A DNA stretch of 14,392 nucleotides from CBDULX01 sp965368175. Its GTDB lineage: Bacteria > Pseudomonadota > Gammaproteobacteria > SZUA-229. The DNA lies in assembly GCA_965368175.1 (NCBI GenBank), contig CBDULX010000067.1, positions 1 to 14,392 on the forward strand. Direction: 5' to 3'. Below, piece by piece: positions 1 through 8,099 of this stretch. The first letter of the stretch is position 1. Each line of letters opens with the position of its first letter. The position numbers and the translations under genes are program-made. The notes beneath the pieces were generated by a model. That model was not told where the DNA came from, ran no database searches, and was given only the letters and a program-made list of their open reading frames with translations.

Positions 1-4
1 TCTC

Positions 5-1429
5 GTGCAAGCCTCGCTTGATCAGAAGTATAACTTCGAGGTCGTCAAATGGTTTACCGTTATGTCGATCGTTTACCTGGTTGTGGGCACCTTTGTCGGT
101 GTTTACATTGCCTCTGAGCTGGCCTGGCCTGCTCTTAATCTGGACATTGCCGAAATATCTTTCGGTCGTTTACGCCCACTGCACACCAATGCAGTTATCT
201 TTGCTTTCGGTGGCTCGGCCCTGATGGCAACCTCCTTCTACTCAGTACAGCGTACCTCCGGTGTTCCCTTGTGGAGCAATAAACTGGCCTGGTTTGTATT
301 CTGGGGCTGGAATGCCATTATCCTTGCAGCGGTAATCACGCTGCCTCTGGGACTGACTCAGGGTAAAGAGTATGCTGAACTGGAATGGCCAATCGACATC
401 GCTATAGCAATAGTCTGGCTGTCTTATACTTTCAACTTCATCATGACACTTGCCACTCGCAAGACTTCCCACATTTATGTGTCGAACTGGTTCTTCCTGT
501 CAATGATGGTAATGGTTACCTACCTGCACGTAGTAAACAGCATGGCCATCCCCGTCAGTGCATTCAAATCCTACTCCATTTTCTCAGGTGTGCAGGACGC
601 GATGATCCAGTGGTGGTGGGGCCATAATGCAGTAGGTTTCTACCTGACCGCCGGCTTCCTGGGTATCATGTACTACTTCGTGCCTAAACAGGCGGGCCGT
701 CCTGTGTTTTCCTATCGACTGTCTGTTATCCATTTCTGGGCATTGAGCTTTGGCTATGTGTGGCTGGGTGCACATCACCTGCATTACACCGCTCTGCCAG
801 ACTGGACAGGCTCTTTAGGTGCCGCCGTTTCCCTGGCCATGATCATCCCTTCATGGGGTGGTGCAGTAAACGGCATGATGACGCTGTCAGGCGCCTGGGA
901 CAAACTGCGTACCGACTATGTGCTGCGCTTCCTGATTATTTCTCTGGCCTTCTACGCTATGTCGACCTTCGAAGGTCCAGTGATGTCAGCCAAAACGGTT
1001 AATGCACTGTCTCATTACACTGACTGGACGATTGGTCATGTACATTCGGGTGCTTTAGGCTGGGTTGCAATGGTGGCAGCGGGTGCTCTGTACCACATGG
1101 TTATGAAACTGTGGAATACACAAATGTATTCAGCCAGACTGGTTAATCTGCATTTCTGGTTAGCCACTGTAGGTGCGGTCATCTACATCATCGCGATGTG
1201 GGTATCCGGCATCATGCAGGGTCTGATGTGGAGAGACTATGACGAGTTCGGTACCCTGACCTATACCTTCGCGGAATCTGTTGCGGCGATGCATCCCTAC
1301 TATGCGATGCGTGCGGTTGGCGGCATGATTTACTGGGCAGGTGGCGCTGTTATGTTGTACAACGTCGTTATGACTATCCGACAGGCTTCAGGCGCTACTA
1401 ACACCAGCCCTGCTGCAGCAACGGCCTAA
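5..1429 (+). CDS. ccoN: cbb3-type cytochrome c oxidase, catalytic subunit I (CcoN)
   Basis: CcoN is the haem-copper subunit of the cbb3 oxidase in the inner membrane. It reduces oxygen to water at very low oxygen tension and pumps protons. The 474-residue protein is almost wholly hydrophobic, consistent with the 12 helices of the family. All expected ligands are visible: His60 and His347 for low-spin haem b, His345 for haem b3, His207, His257 and His258 for CuB, plus Tyr251, which in this family is cross-linked to the first CuB histidine, and Glu323. These positions coincide with the numbering known for the Pseudomonas stutzeri enzyme, which supports the GTG start at base 5. The ribosome binding site lies outside the window, so a slightly longer start cannot be excluded. 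It is the first gene of ccoNOQP, with ccoO 16 bases downstream. Confidence 0.97.
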   Translation: MQASLDQKYNFEVVKWFTVMSIVYLVVGTFVGVYIASELAWPALNLDIAEISFGRLRPLHTNAVIFAFGGSALMATSFYSVQRTSGVPLWSNKLAWFVFWGWNAIILAAVITLPLGLTQGKEYAELEWPIDIAIAIVWLSYTFNFIMTLATRKTSHIYVSNWFFLSMMVMVTYLHVVNSMAIPVSAFKSYSIFSGVQDAMIQWWWGHNAVGFYLTAGFLGIMYYFVPKQAGRPVFSYRLSVIHFWALSFGYVWLGAHHLHYTALPDWTGSLGAAVSLAMIIPSWGGAVNGMMTLSGAWDKLRTDYVLRFLIISLAFYAMSTFEGPVMSAKTVNALSHYTDWTIGHVHSGALGWVAMVAAGALYHMVMKLWNTQMYSARLVNLHFWLATVGAVIYIIAMWVSGIMQGLMWRDYDEFGTLTYTFAESVAAMHPYYAMRAVGGMIYWAGGAVMLYNVVMTIRQASGATNTSPAAATA

Positions 1430-1445
1430 GGGAGGAATAACAATA

Positions 1446-2156
1446 ATGTCTAATCAAATACATTCAACAAAATTACAGGACAAAATCGAACGCAACATCT
1501 TTGTGATGCTGGTTGCGGTTATGCTCCTGCTCTCTGTGGGCGGTATCGTTGAAATCGTCCCCCTGTTCTACCTGGATGAAACCATGGAACACACGAAGCA
1601 TAAAGAAGTGCTGTGGGATCGCCAGGCTGGCCAGTCGTTAACTGACTGGAATGCCGGTGACGGTGTTCGTCCTTACACTGGCCTTGAACTGGCGGGTCGT
1701 GAAGCGTATATCCGTGAAGGCTGTTATCTGTGTCACTCCCAGATGATCCGTCCTTTCCGTGATGAAAAAGAACGCTATGGTCACTACTCTCTGGCTTCCG
1801 AATCTATGTATGACCACCCATTCCAGTGGGGCTCAAAACGTACGGGTCCTGACCTGGCTCGTGTCGGTGGCAAGTACTCGGATGACTGGCATTACCGCCA
1901 TCTGCGTGCACCCCGCGATATGGTTCCTGAATCTGTTATGCCTAACTACCCATGGCTGGAAAAAACCGTCGTCGATGGCGCTCGGGTCACCAAAACTATG
2001 GAAGCTATGCGTATGGTGGGCACACCTTATACAGACGCCGATATCGCAGCTGCAGCTGATTCAGTCAAGAACAAGAACGAATTACAGGCGATGGTCGCTT
2101 ACCTGCAGGTACTGGGTACCATGGTTAAGTTCGACGAAAGTAAGGACTACCGTTAA
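1446..2156 (+). CDS. ccoO: cbb3-type cytochrome c oxidase, monohaem subunit II (CcoO)
   Basis: CcoO is the membrane-anchored monohaem cytochrome c of the cbb3 oxidase and passes electrons to the CcoN haem-copper centre from the periplasmic side. The 236-residue protein has one N-terminal membrane helix at about residues 18-41, no cleavable signal, and a periplasmic domain. A single haem c site CYLCH lies at 93-97, and the likely axial Met165 is in a VMPNYPWL segment. The ATG start has a GGAGG at 1431-1435, ten bases upstream. The gene is 16 bases after ccoN and two bases before ccoQ, so the genes are co-transcribed and probably translationally coupled. Nothing is missing or truncated. Confidence 0.97.
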   Translation: MSNQIHSTKLQDKIERNIFVMLVAVMLLLSVGGIVEIVPLFYLDETMEHTKHKEVLWDRQAGQSLTDWNAGDGVRPYTGLELAGREAYIREGCYLCHSQMIRPFRDEKERYGHYSLASESMYDHPFQWGSKRTGPDLARVGGKYSDDWHYRHLRAPRDMVPESVMPNYPWLEKTVVDGARVTKTMEAMRMVGTPYTDADIAAAADSVKNKNELQAMVAYLQVLGTMVKFDESKDYR

Positions 2157-2158
2157 TC

Positions 2159-2353
2159 ATGATGGAATACTTACAAACAGACTGGGCAGCAATGACCCTG
2201 AATGACTGGATAGGCACAATAGTCACTGTGGCTGTTTTTTTTCTTATGATCTGGGCGTACGTTTACACATTCCATCCAAAGAACAAAGAGAAATTAGAAT
2301 CGCAACGTCACATCCCGCTGGATGATGACAATGATGCAGAGGACTCAAAATAA
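2159..2353 (+). CDS. ccoQ: cbb3-type cytochrome c oxidase, small subunit (CcoQ/FixQ)
   Basis: CcoQ is a small non-catalytic subunit that in other bacteria stabilises the cbb3 complex or links it to oxygen sensing. The 64-residue product has one membrane helix at about 17-37 and a charged, acidic C-terminal tail, the standard FixQ/CcoQ layout. Two ATG codons lie in tandem (2159 and 2162). An AAGGA at 2142-2146 is slightly distant from either, so the exact start is uncertain by one codon. The stop overlaps the ccoP start by one base (TAATG), pointing to coupled translation. Sequence conservation in this family is low, so the call rests on size, topology and position between ccoO and ccoP. Confidence 0.93.
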   Translation: MMEYLQTDWAAMTLNDWIGTIVTVAVFFLMIWAYVYTFHPKNKEKLESQRHIPLDDDNDAEDSK

Positions 2354-3201
2354 TGAGTGATGATAAAAACCCTTTCCCGGGTGAAAACAACACCGGGCAT
2401 GTCTGGGATGACAACCTGCGCGAACTGCTGAATGATCTACCCACCTGGTGGCGTATCGGCTTTCATGCAAGCTGGATGTTTATAATTTTATACACCCTGC
2501 TGTATCCATCCTGGCCTTTGATCAATACTCACTTCAAAGGCATCATAGGCTGGACTTCACTGGATGAATACAAACAGGATATGAAAGCAATTGAAGAGGT
2601 CCGTGGTCCCTATGAAAACAAACTAAAAGGTATGCCCGCAGCTGCAATTCTGGCTGACCAGGAACTGTCCAATTATGTTGTTCGTTCAGCCAAGGTACTG
2701 TTCGGTGATAATTGTGCAGCCTGTCACGGCGCCGGTGGCCAGGGTAACCCGAGCTTCCCTGTTCTGGCCGATGATGACTGGCTCTATGGTGGCACCATTG
2801 CAGATATCGAAATGAGTATCACTGGCGGACGCCAGGGTATGATGCCGGCACACGCGGCCATGGTAAGTGAGTCTGAGGCCGATAAACTGGCGGAAGCTAT
2901 CCTGGCAGGAACAGTCACTACCGAACCACTGTACATGGAAAAAGGCTGTTTTGGTTGCCACGGTCCTGACGGCAAAGGCATAGCGCCTCTGGGATCAGCT
3001 AACCTGGTGGACAGCATCTGGCGTTTCACGGCTAAAGATCAGCTATACAGCATTAAACACACTATTATGCACGGTGTGAATGATCCGTCTGACCCCAATA
3101 CTCGAAATGCCGTTATGCCCCAGTTTGGTGGTGGCAAACTGAGCGATACCGAAATTAAAAAACTTGCTGTATATGTTTATAAGTTAGGTGGCGGCCAATA
3201 A
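2353..3201 (+). CDS. ccoP: cbb3-type cytochrome c oxidase, dihaem subunit III (CcoP)
   Basis: CcoP is the dihaem cytochrome c subunit that accepts electrons from soluble or membrane cytochromes and hands them to CcoO. The 282-residue protein has a soluble N-terminal stretch, one membrane helix at about residues 36-55, then two cytochrome c domains in the periplasm. Haem c motifs are CAACH at 121-125 and CFGCH at 199-203. Candidate axial methionines are Met163 or Met164 and Met255. The start codon overlaps the ccoQ stop. This is the last gene of ccoNOQP: a strong intrinsic terminator begins 15 bases after the stop. The single membrane helix places it with the one-helix CcoP type. Confidence 0.97.
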   Translation: MSDDKNPFPGENNTGHVWDDNLRELLNDLPTWWRIGFHASWMFIILYTLLYPSWPLINTHFKGIIGWTSLDEYKQDMKAIEEVRGPYENKLKGMPAAAILADQELSNYVVRSAKVLFGDNCAACHGAGGQGNPSFPVLADDDWLYGGTIADIEMSITGGRQGMMPAHAAMVSESEADKLAEAILAGTVTTEPLYMEKGCFGCHGPDGKGIAPLGSANLVDSIWRFTAKDQLYSIKHTIMHGVNDPSDPNTRNAVMPQFGGGKLSDTEIKKLAVYVYKLGGGQ

Positions 3202-3215
3202 CTCTTTCTCTGACC

Positions 3216-3245
3216 CTGGCGCTGCCTGAACTCAGCGCCAGTTTT
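3216..3245 (+). terminator. Intrinsic terminator of ccoNOQP
   Basis: A perfect 9-base inverted repeat, CTGGCGCTG (3216-3224) and CAGCGCCAG (3233-3241), encloses an 8-base loop and is followed by TTTT. It begins 15 bases after the ccoP stop. The stem is GC-rich and strong, while the U tract is short, so termination may be partial. Confidence 0.85.
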
Positions 3246-3367
3246 CTGAAAAACTGGATACGATTGTGACTCCTGCAACTCTGACAGTTATAAACTCTCA
3301 GATTGTGATTAACCCGGCTGTCTCAACATCACTAAACTGATGAACACTATCCAATCAGAAAACAAAT

Positions 3368-3396
3368 AAAAAAGGGGCTATCGAGGCCCTTTTTTT
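3368..3396. terminator. Second intrinsic terminator, possibly bidirectional
   Basis: An A6GGG run (3368-3376) pairs with CCCT6 (3387-3395), giving a 9-base stem around a 10-base loop. It ends in seven T on the + strand and starts with six A, so it could also stop transcripts on the - strand. It lies 122 bases after the first terminator with no recognisable gene between. Either it is a back-up for read-through from ccoP or it ends a separate short transcript. Confidence 0.75.
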
Positions 3397-3461
3397 ATTC
3401 TCAAATAATTGTTAAAACAGGTTTTTTTCTAAGCACAAAGATAATTAGAAATTGCTTATAT

Positions 3462-3474
3462 GTGATATAATCAC
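3462..3474 (+). promoter_or_regulatory. Candidate ccoG promoter: extended -10 inside a dyad
   Basis: A consensus TATAAT (3466-3471) is preceded by TGA (3463-3465), forming an extended -10 element. No convincing -35 is seen 16-18 bases upstream, which extended -10 promoters can tolerate. The -10 lies inside the dyad GTGAT-ATA-ATCAC (3462-3474), which could be an operator. Its arms resemble FNR/CRP half-sites, but the three-base spacer fits neither the FNR nor the CRP consensus. A start near 3478 would give a leader of roughly 115 bases before ccoG. Confidence 0.5.
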
Positions 3475-3518
3475 TGTGTTTTTTTCGTACAGATATACAA
3501 TTCAATTCGCCCAGCTGG

Positions 3519-3554
3519 CTGTTAAAAGCGCTCAGCATTGAACTCTTTTAACAG
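3519..3554 (+). repeat. Leader hairpin upstream of ccoG, nested in a second inverted pair
   Basis: A perfect 10-base inverted repeat, CTGTTAAAAG (3519-3528) and CTTTTAACAG (3545-3554), encloses a 16-base loop. The same core recurs as an outer pair, GTTAAAAC at 3411-3418 and GTTTTAAC at 3567-3574, so two inverted pairs are nested around the candidate promoter. The inner pair would fold in the ccoG mRNA leader. No long U tract follows directly, so it is not a standard terminator. Function is unknown; an operator set or an RNA structure controlling ccoG are both possible. Confidence 0.5.
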
Positions 3555-3580
3555 GCTTTTGCCTATGTTTTAACTCGTTC

Positions 3581-3585
3581 GGGAG
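3581..3585 (+). promoter_or_regulatory. Ribosome binding site fixing the GTG start of ccoG
   Basis: GGGAG lies six bases before the GTG at 3592. No ATG near the expected N-terminus has a comparable site, so the GTG is taken as the start. Confidence 0.7.
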
Positions 3586-3591
3586 TACCTG

Positions 3592-5001
3592 GTGGAAACA
3601 CAGTCAAATCAGACAAATGTTGAGGCCTTATATGCAGAAGCCCACTGGCACGTCAACACAGGCGAACAGATTATACATGCCAAACGTATGCCGGGTAAGT
3701 TTCGAAACATTAAATGGATGAGCTCTACTGTCTGGCTGATCTTCTTCCTCGGTCCTTATTTACATTGGGATGGTCGCCAGGCCGTTTTACTGGATATTCC
3801 AGCCCGAAAATTCTTTATTTTTAATATTACTATTATGCCGCAGGATGTCTGGTTGCTGGCCATGGTACTGTTGTTTTTCGCCATCCTGTTAGCGGCGGTC
3901 ACCTCTGTTGCGGGCCGGGTATTCTGTGGTTACTTCTGTTTTCAGACTATCTGGACCGATATTTTTACCCTGATTGAAGAAAAACTCGAAGGCAATCCGG
4001 CCAAACGCCGTAAGCTGGAATCCGCACCCTGGGATCTCTATAAAATCCGGGTTCGTGTTATTAAACATAGTCTGTGGATAATCATCGGCCTGTTAACCGG
4101 CATCAGCTTTGTCGCCTGGTTTACCGATTCTTACCAGCTGTGGGTCAATCTGTTTAACCTGAATGTCTCGGTTACGATCTGGGTAGTGCTCATCATGTTT
4201 ACACTGGGCACCTATATTCTGGCCGGTTTCATGCGAGAACAAACCTGTTTCTGGCTCTGTCCTTATGCCCGCATACAGGGGGTAATGTACGACACTGAAA
4301 CCATTCTGCCCACCTACGATTTCGCCCGCGGCGAACCCCGTGGCAAGTTGAAAAAAGGCCAGTTGAATGAGGGTAACGGTGACTGCATTGCCTGTAATCA
4401 GTGTCTGGCAGTTTGCCCAACCGGCATCGATATTCGCGACGGCCAGCAGGAAGGCTGTATCACCTGCGGCCTGTGTCTTGATGCCTGTGATGCGGTAATG
4501 GATAAAATAGGTCGTCCCCGCGGCCTGATACGCTACGCATCCATGGATGAGATAAATGGCAAACCACAGCTGCCCCTCTATAAACGTCCCCGTGTGCTGG
4601 TGTATTTGTCCATCATGTCGCTGGCAGTGATCGGCCTGCTATATGGTCTGTTCAACCTGGGCTTGCTGGAATTGAAAGTTATCCATGAACGTCAGCCCCT
4701 GTTCGTACTACAGAGTGATGGCAGCATTCAGAATAAATATGATCTCAAAATTCTGAATAAAACCGATCAGAATATGAAAGTCCAGGTTACTGTGGATGGA
4801 CCGAAAGGTATGATTTTACAGGAACTGGAGAACGCGCTGGATATCCCTGCCGGTAAACTCACCAGCCACATCATGTTTATTCGTATTCCCCGGGCTAACC
4901 TGCAGCAGGATCGCACGCCTGTCACCATCAGACTACAGGCACAGAATATGGAAAAAGCCAGTGCGGAATATGTAAGCATGTTTTATGGCCCGAAAATTTA
5001 G
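3592..5001 (+). CDS. ccoG: Cytochrome oxidase accessory iron-sulfur protein CcoG (FixG/RdxA family)
   Basis: CcoG is a membrane protein with two [4Fe-4S] clusters, needed for cbb3 assembly and implicated in reducing copper(II) for delivery to CuB. The 469-residue protein has several membrane helices in the N-terminal half, with paired cysteines in CGYFC (112 and 116) and CFWLC (219 and 223). A ferredoxin-like domain has cysteines at 265, 268, 271, 275, 289, 292, 295 and 299. A further membrane helix lies at about 335-355, followed by an Ig-like FixG C-terminal domain. The start is GTG at 3592. It opens the ccoGHIS assembly operon, with ccoH 9 bases downstream, and probably has its own promoter near 3466. 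Confidence 0.95.
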   Translation: METQSNQTNVEALYAEAHWHVNTGEQIIHAKRMPGKFRNIKWMSSTVWLIFFLGPYLHWDGRQAVLLDIPARKFFIFNITIMPQDVWLLAMVLLFFAILLAAVTSVAGRVFCGYFCFQTIWTDIFTLIEEKLEGNPAKRRKLESAPWDLYKIRVRVIKHSLWIIIGLLTGISFVAWFTDSYQLWVNLFNLNVSVTIWVVLIMFTLGTYILAGFMREQTCFWLCPYARIQGVMYDTETILPTYDFARGEPRGKLKKGQLNEGNGDCIACNQCLAVCPTGIDIRDGQQEGCITCGLCLDACDAVMDKIGRPRGLIRYASMDEINGKPQLPLYKRPRVLVYLSIMSLAVIGLLYGLFNLGLLELKVIHERQPLFVLQSDGSIQNKYDLKILNKTDQNMKVQVTVDGPKGMILQELENALDIPAGKLTSHIMFIRIPRANLQQDRTPVTIRLQAQNMEKASAEYVSMFYGPKI

Positions 5002-5010
5002 AGCAATTTT

Positions 5011-5550
5011 ATGACGGTTAAAGTAATGACAAATAATTCTAAACGTATTTCACAGGACAACCCCCATGCCTGGCGTAACCCCTGGGTGCTGGGCTGGATT
5101 GCACTGGTGGTGATTGTACTAACGGTTAATATTGGCATGATCAGCCTGGCGTTTATCACCAGTCCCGGTCTGGTCACTGAAAACTACTACGAGAAAGGCA
5201 TTGACCACGAAGAAAACTTTAACAAACGCATGGCTGCACGCAGTGCGCTGGGCTGGTCCTACAGAACTGAATTCCCCACCAGTCCGGTGATGAATACCGA
5301 AGAACTGTACCGTTTCAGTATCGTGGATAAAGTCGGTCGTCCCCTGAGTGATGCCAGGGTAAATATTTCAGTTTATCGTCCTTCTGATGCCAGCGTCGAT
5401 TTCAATGTAAACATGCTCGAAGTGGCCCCCGGTGTTTACCAGAGCAAAGTAAACTACCCATTGAAAGGTATCTGGGAACTGACAGTACAGATCGAACGCG
5501 GTGACGATCAATACGACTTCAATCGCCGTACCAGCGTACTGGCCCAGTAA
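5011..5550 (+). CDS. ccoH: Cytochrome oxidase assembly protein CcoH (FixH)
   Basis: CcoH is a single-span membrane protein that associates with the cbb3 subunits and is required for stable assembly. The 179-residue product has a short cytoplasmic N-terminus, one helix at about 26-49 and a periplasmic beta-rich domain. The segment ENYYEKG just after the helix is typical of FixH. Two in-frame ATG codons are available, 5011 and 5026, and neither has a strong ribosome binding site; the first is given. The gene sits between ccoG and ccoI with gaps of 9 and 20 bases, fitting one transcript. Confidence 0.92.
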   Translation: MTVKVMTNNSKRISQDNPHAWRNPWVLGWIALVVIVLTVNIGMISLAFITSPGLVTENYYEKGIDHEENFNKRMAARSALGWSYRTEFPTSPVMNTEELYRFSIVDKVGRPLSDARVNISVYRPSDASVDFNVNMLEVAPGVYQSKVNYPLKGIWELTVQIERGDDQYDFNRRTSVLAQ

Positions 5551-5570
5551 AGCCGAGACATTTTCCATTC

Positions 5571-8024
5571 ATGACCGACAACAGCTGCTTTCACTGCGGC
5601 CTGCCGGTAACGCAGGGCAATCACTTCGAAACCGATATCGAAGGCAGGCAACGAAAGTTCTGTTGCCTGGGCTGCCAGTCTGTCTGCAAGATGATCTACC
5701 AGTCCGGCATGCAGGGTTTTTACCAGCGTACCCCGGAAGGACAGCTACTCGCACCTCCTCCTGAACCTCCTAAGGATATCGCCCTGTATGACCTGGATGA
5801 TGTGCAAGGTGAATTTGTGGAATCCCTGGGTGAGACCCGTGATATCCATCTCCTGGTAGAAGGCATTCATTGTGCTGCCTGTGTCTGGCTAATCGAAAAA
5901 ACCCTGTCCAGCCTGGCGGGCATTATCGACATCAAAGTTAACCTGGCCAGCAAACGACTGCATGTTCGCTGGCACAATAGCCAGATCAAACTCTCAGAAA
6001 TCATCCAGCGTCTGGCCAGTATTGGTTATGCCGCCGTACCCTTTGACCCGGAATCCGCCGAAGGCAGCATTCTGCGCCAGAATCGTGCGCTGTTGTTACG
6101 CATGGCTTTTGCCGGTTTTGCCATGATGAATCTGTTATGGGTGTCCATCGCACTATACACCGGTGCCGACAAAGGCGAGTTCCGCTCCCTGTTCCACTGG
6201 ATTGGTTTTGTGCTGGCCACACCCACCTTGATCTATTCCGGCTGGCCATTTCTTAAGGGTGCCTGGACCGGACTCAGGCAACTGCATTTGACCATGGATC
6301 TGCCAATTGCCATAGGCGCCTGCACCACCTATCTGTATTCCGTGTATGTCACCATAAGCCAGAGCCAGATTGGCGAAGTGTATTTCGACACGGTGGTGAA
6401 TTTTATATTCGTCATACTGGTGGGGCGCTTCCTGGAAGCCAGATCCAAACGCCATGCGGTAGCTGCCACCCAACGTTTACTCGATTTGCAACCCCGAGTG
6501 GCTACCGTGCTGCGTGACGGTGAATCTCATATCATACCTGTCCGTGCTGTGAAAACCGGCGAGCAGGTGCTAATCAGGGCCGGTGACAATATTCCCGTGG
6601 ATGGAGTCATATTAACGGGCCAGAGTATGGTGAATGAGGCCATGCTCAGTGGTGAATCGATGCCGGTAAGAAAAAAAACGGGTGACAACGTCTCTGCCGG
6701 TACGGTAAACATGGACAGCGCCATTACCGTTGAAGTCACCGGTACTCTACGTAATACAGCACTGGGTAAAATTATCAGCCTGGTAGAAGAAGCCCAGGCA
6801 TCCAAAGCCCCCATTCAGTGCATTGCCGATCAGATTGTTCCCTGGTTTGTGGCGGTCACCCTGCTACTTGCCAGCTTCACTTTCATCTGGTGGTTCAGCA
6901 CAGGCATAGAAACCGCCTTACTGGCAGCGACTTCCGTACTCATTATCACCTGCCCCTGTGCCTTCGGCCTGGCCACACCCATGGCAATTGCCGTGGCATC
7001 GGGCCTGGGTGCAAAACATGGCATCCTGGTTAAAAATGGCGCGGTGCTGGAATATTTGTCGGCGATCGATCATTTTGTGTTTGATAAAACCGGCACCCTC
7101 ACCCTGGGTAAGATGCAGGTGAAACAGATCATCAGCAGCCAGGGCGATGATAACCGCCTGTTACAGCTCACCGCAGAAGTGGAACAATTTTCAGAACACA
7201 GCATTGCCAGCGCCCTGGTGCAGGAAGCCCAGAATCGTAAGCTAAAACTGAACACCGATAATGTTACTGATTTTCACAATCAACCTGGCCAGGGAGTACG
7301 CGCCACGATCAATCAACAAACAGTGGTGATTGGTACACAAAACTGGCTAATCAACAATGGTGTTGCCGAACACAAACAATTCAGGGTACAAAGCAGTGAA
7401 CTGGAAGCTCAGGGGATCAGCTGCATCCATGTAGCGATTAACAATGAACAACAGGGATTGATAGCCATCGCAGACCAGTTACGCAAAGATGCCCGACAGC
7501 TGATTACTCAACTGCGTTCTGCCGGCATCAAAATGACATTACTCAGTGGTGACCGACAGGCCGTCGCCGAGGCCATAGCCAGTGAGCTCGGCGGTATGGC
7601 CGTGATTGCAGAGGTATTGCCTGAGGAAAAGGACCAGGTCATCAAAATGCTACAGGCCGGTGGTGAAAAAGTTGCTATGGTAGGCGATGGCATTAACGAT
7701 GCCCCTGCCCTGACTCGAGCCGATGTGGGCATTGCCATTGGATCAGGCACAGATGCCTCGATGGAAAGCGCCGATATCATCCTGCTCTCAGACGAGCTGG
7801 AAAAAGTCAGCCTGGCCTCTGCCCTCTCACGCAGAACCCTGAAAACCATAAAACAGAACATTGCCATTTCAATTGCTTATAATATCATCATGGTGCCACT
7901 GGCGATGATGGCGTTCGTCACACCAGTAGTGGCGGCCATCTCCATGCCCATCAGTTCACTGGCGGTAATCGGCAATGCCGCCAGAATACGCACCCTGTTC
8001 AAAAATCTGCCACGGAGGCACTGA
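5571..8024 (+). CDS. ccoI: Copper-exporting P1B-type ATPase for cbb3 oxidase assembly (CcoI/FixI)
   Basis: CcoI moves copper across the inner membrane for the CuB site of cbb3 oxidase, using ATP. The 817-residue protein starts with a cysteine-rich segment (CFHC at 6-9, CCLGC at 31-35), then a heavy-metal-associated domain with CAAC at 101-104. Transport and catalytic motifs follow: CPC at 461-463 in the ion path, SGES at 360-363 in the actuator domain, DKTGT with phosphorylated Asp505, GDGIND at 705-710, and a final MPISS segment at 792-796. One deviation: the HP dipeptide of the nucleotide-binding domain reads SEHS (541-544), serine replacing proline. The start ATG has no obvious Shine-Dalgarno and lies 20 bases after ccoH. 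The length is normal for the family. Confidence 0.96.
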   Translation: MTDNSCFHCGLPVTQGNHFETDIEGRQRKFCCLGCQSVCKMIYQSGMQGFYQRTPEGQLLAPPPEPPKDIALYDLDDVQGEFVESLGETRDIHLLVEGIHCAACVWLIEKTLSSLAGIIDIKVNLASKRLHVRWHNSQIKLSEIIQRLASIGYAAVPFDPESAEGSILRQNRALLLRMAFAGFAMMNLLWVSIALYTGADKGEFRSLFHWIGFVLATPTLIYSGWPFLKGAWTGLRQLHLTMDLPIAIGACTTYLYSVYVTISQSQIGEVYFDTVVNFIFVILVGRFLEARSKRHAVAATQRLLDLQPRVATVLRDGESHIIPVRAVKTGEQVLIRAGDNIPVDGVILTGQSMVNEAMLSGESMPVRKKTGDNVSAGTVNMDSAITVEVTGTLRNTALGKIISLVEEAQASKAPIQCIADQIVPWFVAVTLLLASFTFIWWFSTGIETALLAATSVLIITCPCAFGLATPMAIAVASGLGAKHGILVKNGAVLEYLSAIDHFVFDKTGTLTLGKMQVKQIISSQGDDNRLLQLTAEVEQFSEHSIASALVQEAQNRKLKLNTDNVTDFHNQPGQGVRATINQQTVVIGTQNWLINNGVAEHKQFRVQSSELEAQGISCIHVAINNEQQGLIAIADQLRKDARQLITQLRSAGIKMTLLSGDRQAVAEAIASELGGMAVIAEVLPEEKDQVIKMLQAGGEKVAMVGDGINDAPALTRADVGIAIGSGTDASMESADIILLSDELEKVSLASALSRRTLKTIKQNIAISIAYNIIMVPLAMMAFVTPVVAAISMPISSLAVIGNAARIRTLFKNLPRRH

Positions 8025-8064
8025 GAATTTATGCCCTTTGGGTACACAGAGAAATTTAATTTTT

Positions 8065-8099
8065 AACTTGAAACTTGTAACTTAAAACTTATAACTGGT
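8065..8099 (+). repeat. Heptanucleotide repeat array AACTTNN upstream of ccoS
   Basis: Five units run without slippage at exactly seven-base spacing: AACTTGA, AACTTGT, AACTTAA, AACTTAT and a degenerate AACTGGT. The array ends seven bases before the ccoS ATG, which has no Shine-Dalgarno sequence. The same unit in the same orientation relative to the gene lies upstream of tatD (11491-11546). An ACACAGAGAAA at 8044-8054, just before the array, matches the second repeat family found after ccoS. Confidence 0.85.

Noticed and set aside
3340..3369. A nine-codon open frame (MNTIQSENK) ending at the second terminator, resembling a leader peptide before an attenuator
   Set aside because: There is no ribosome binding site, no run of one regulatory amino acid and no alternative stem that would make an attenuator; it fits chance.
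3461..3475. CRP site TGTGA-N6-TCACA
   Set aside because: The arms TGTGA and TCACT are present but five bases apart, not six, so it fails the consensus.
3398..3591. FNR/Anr box (TTGAT-N4-ATCAA) upstream of ccoG
   Set aside because: No match with both half-sites at the right spacing was found; only isolated half-like pieces and a dyad with a three-base spacer.
7508..7867. 119-codon open frame opposite ccoI
   Set aside because: It is antisense to the conserved ATPase core with a composition expected from the complement of that gene.
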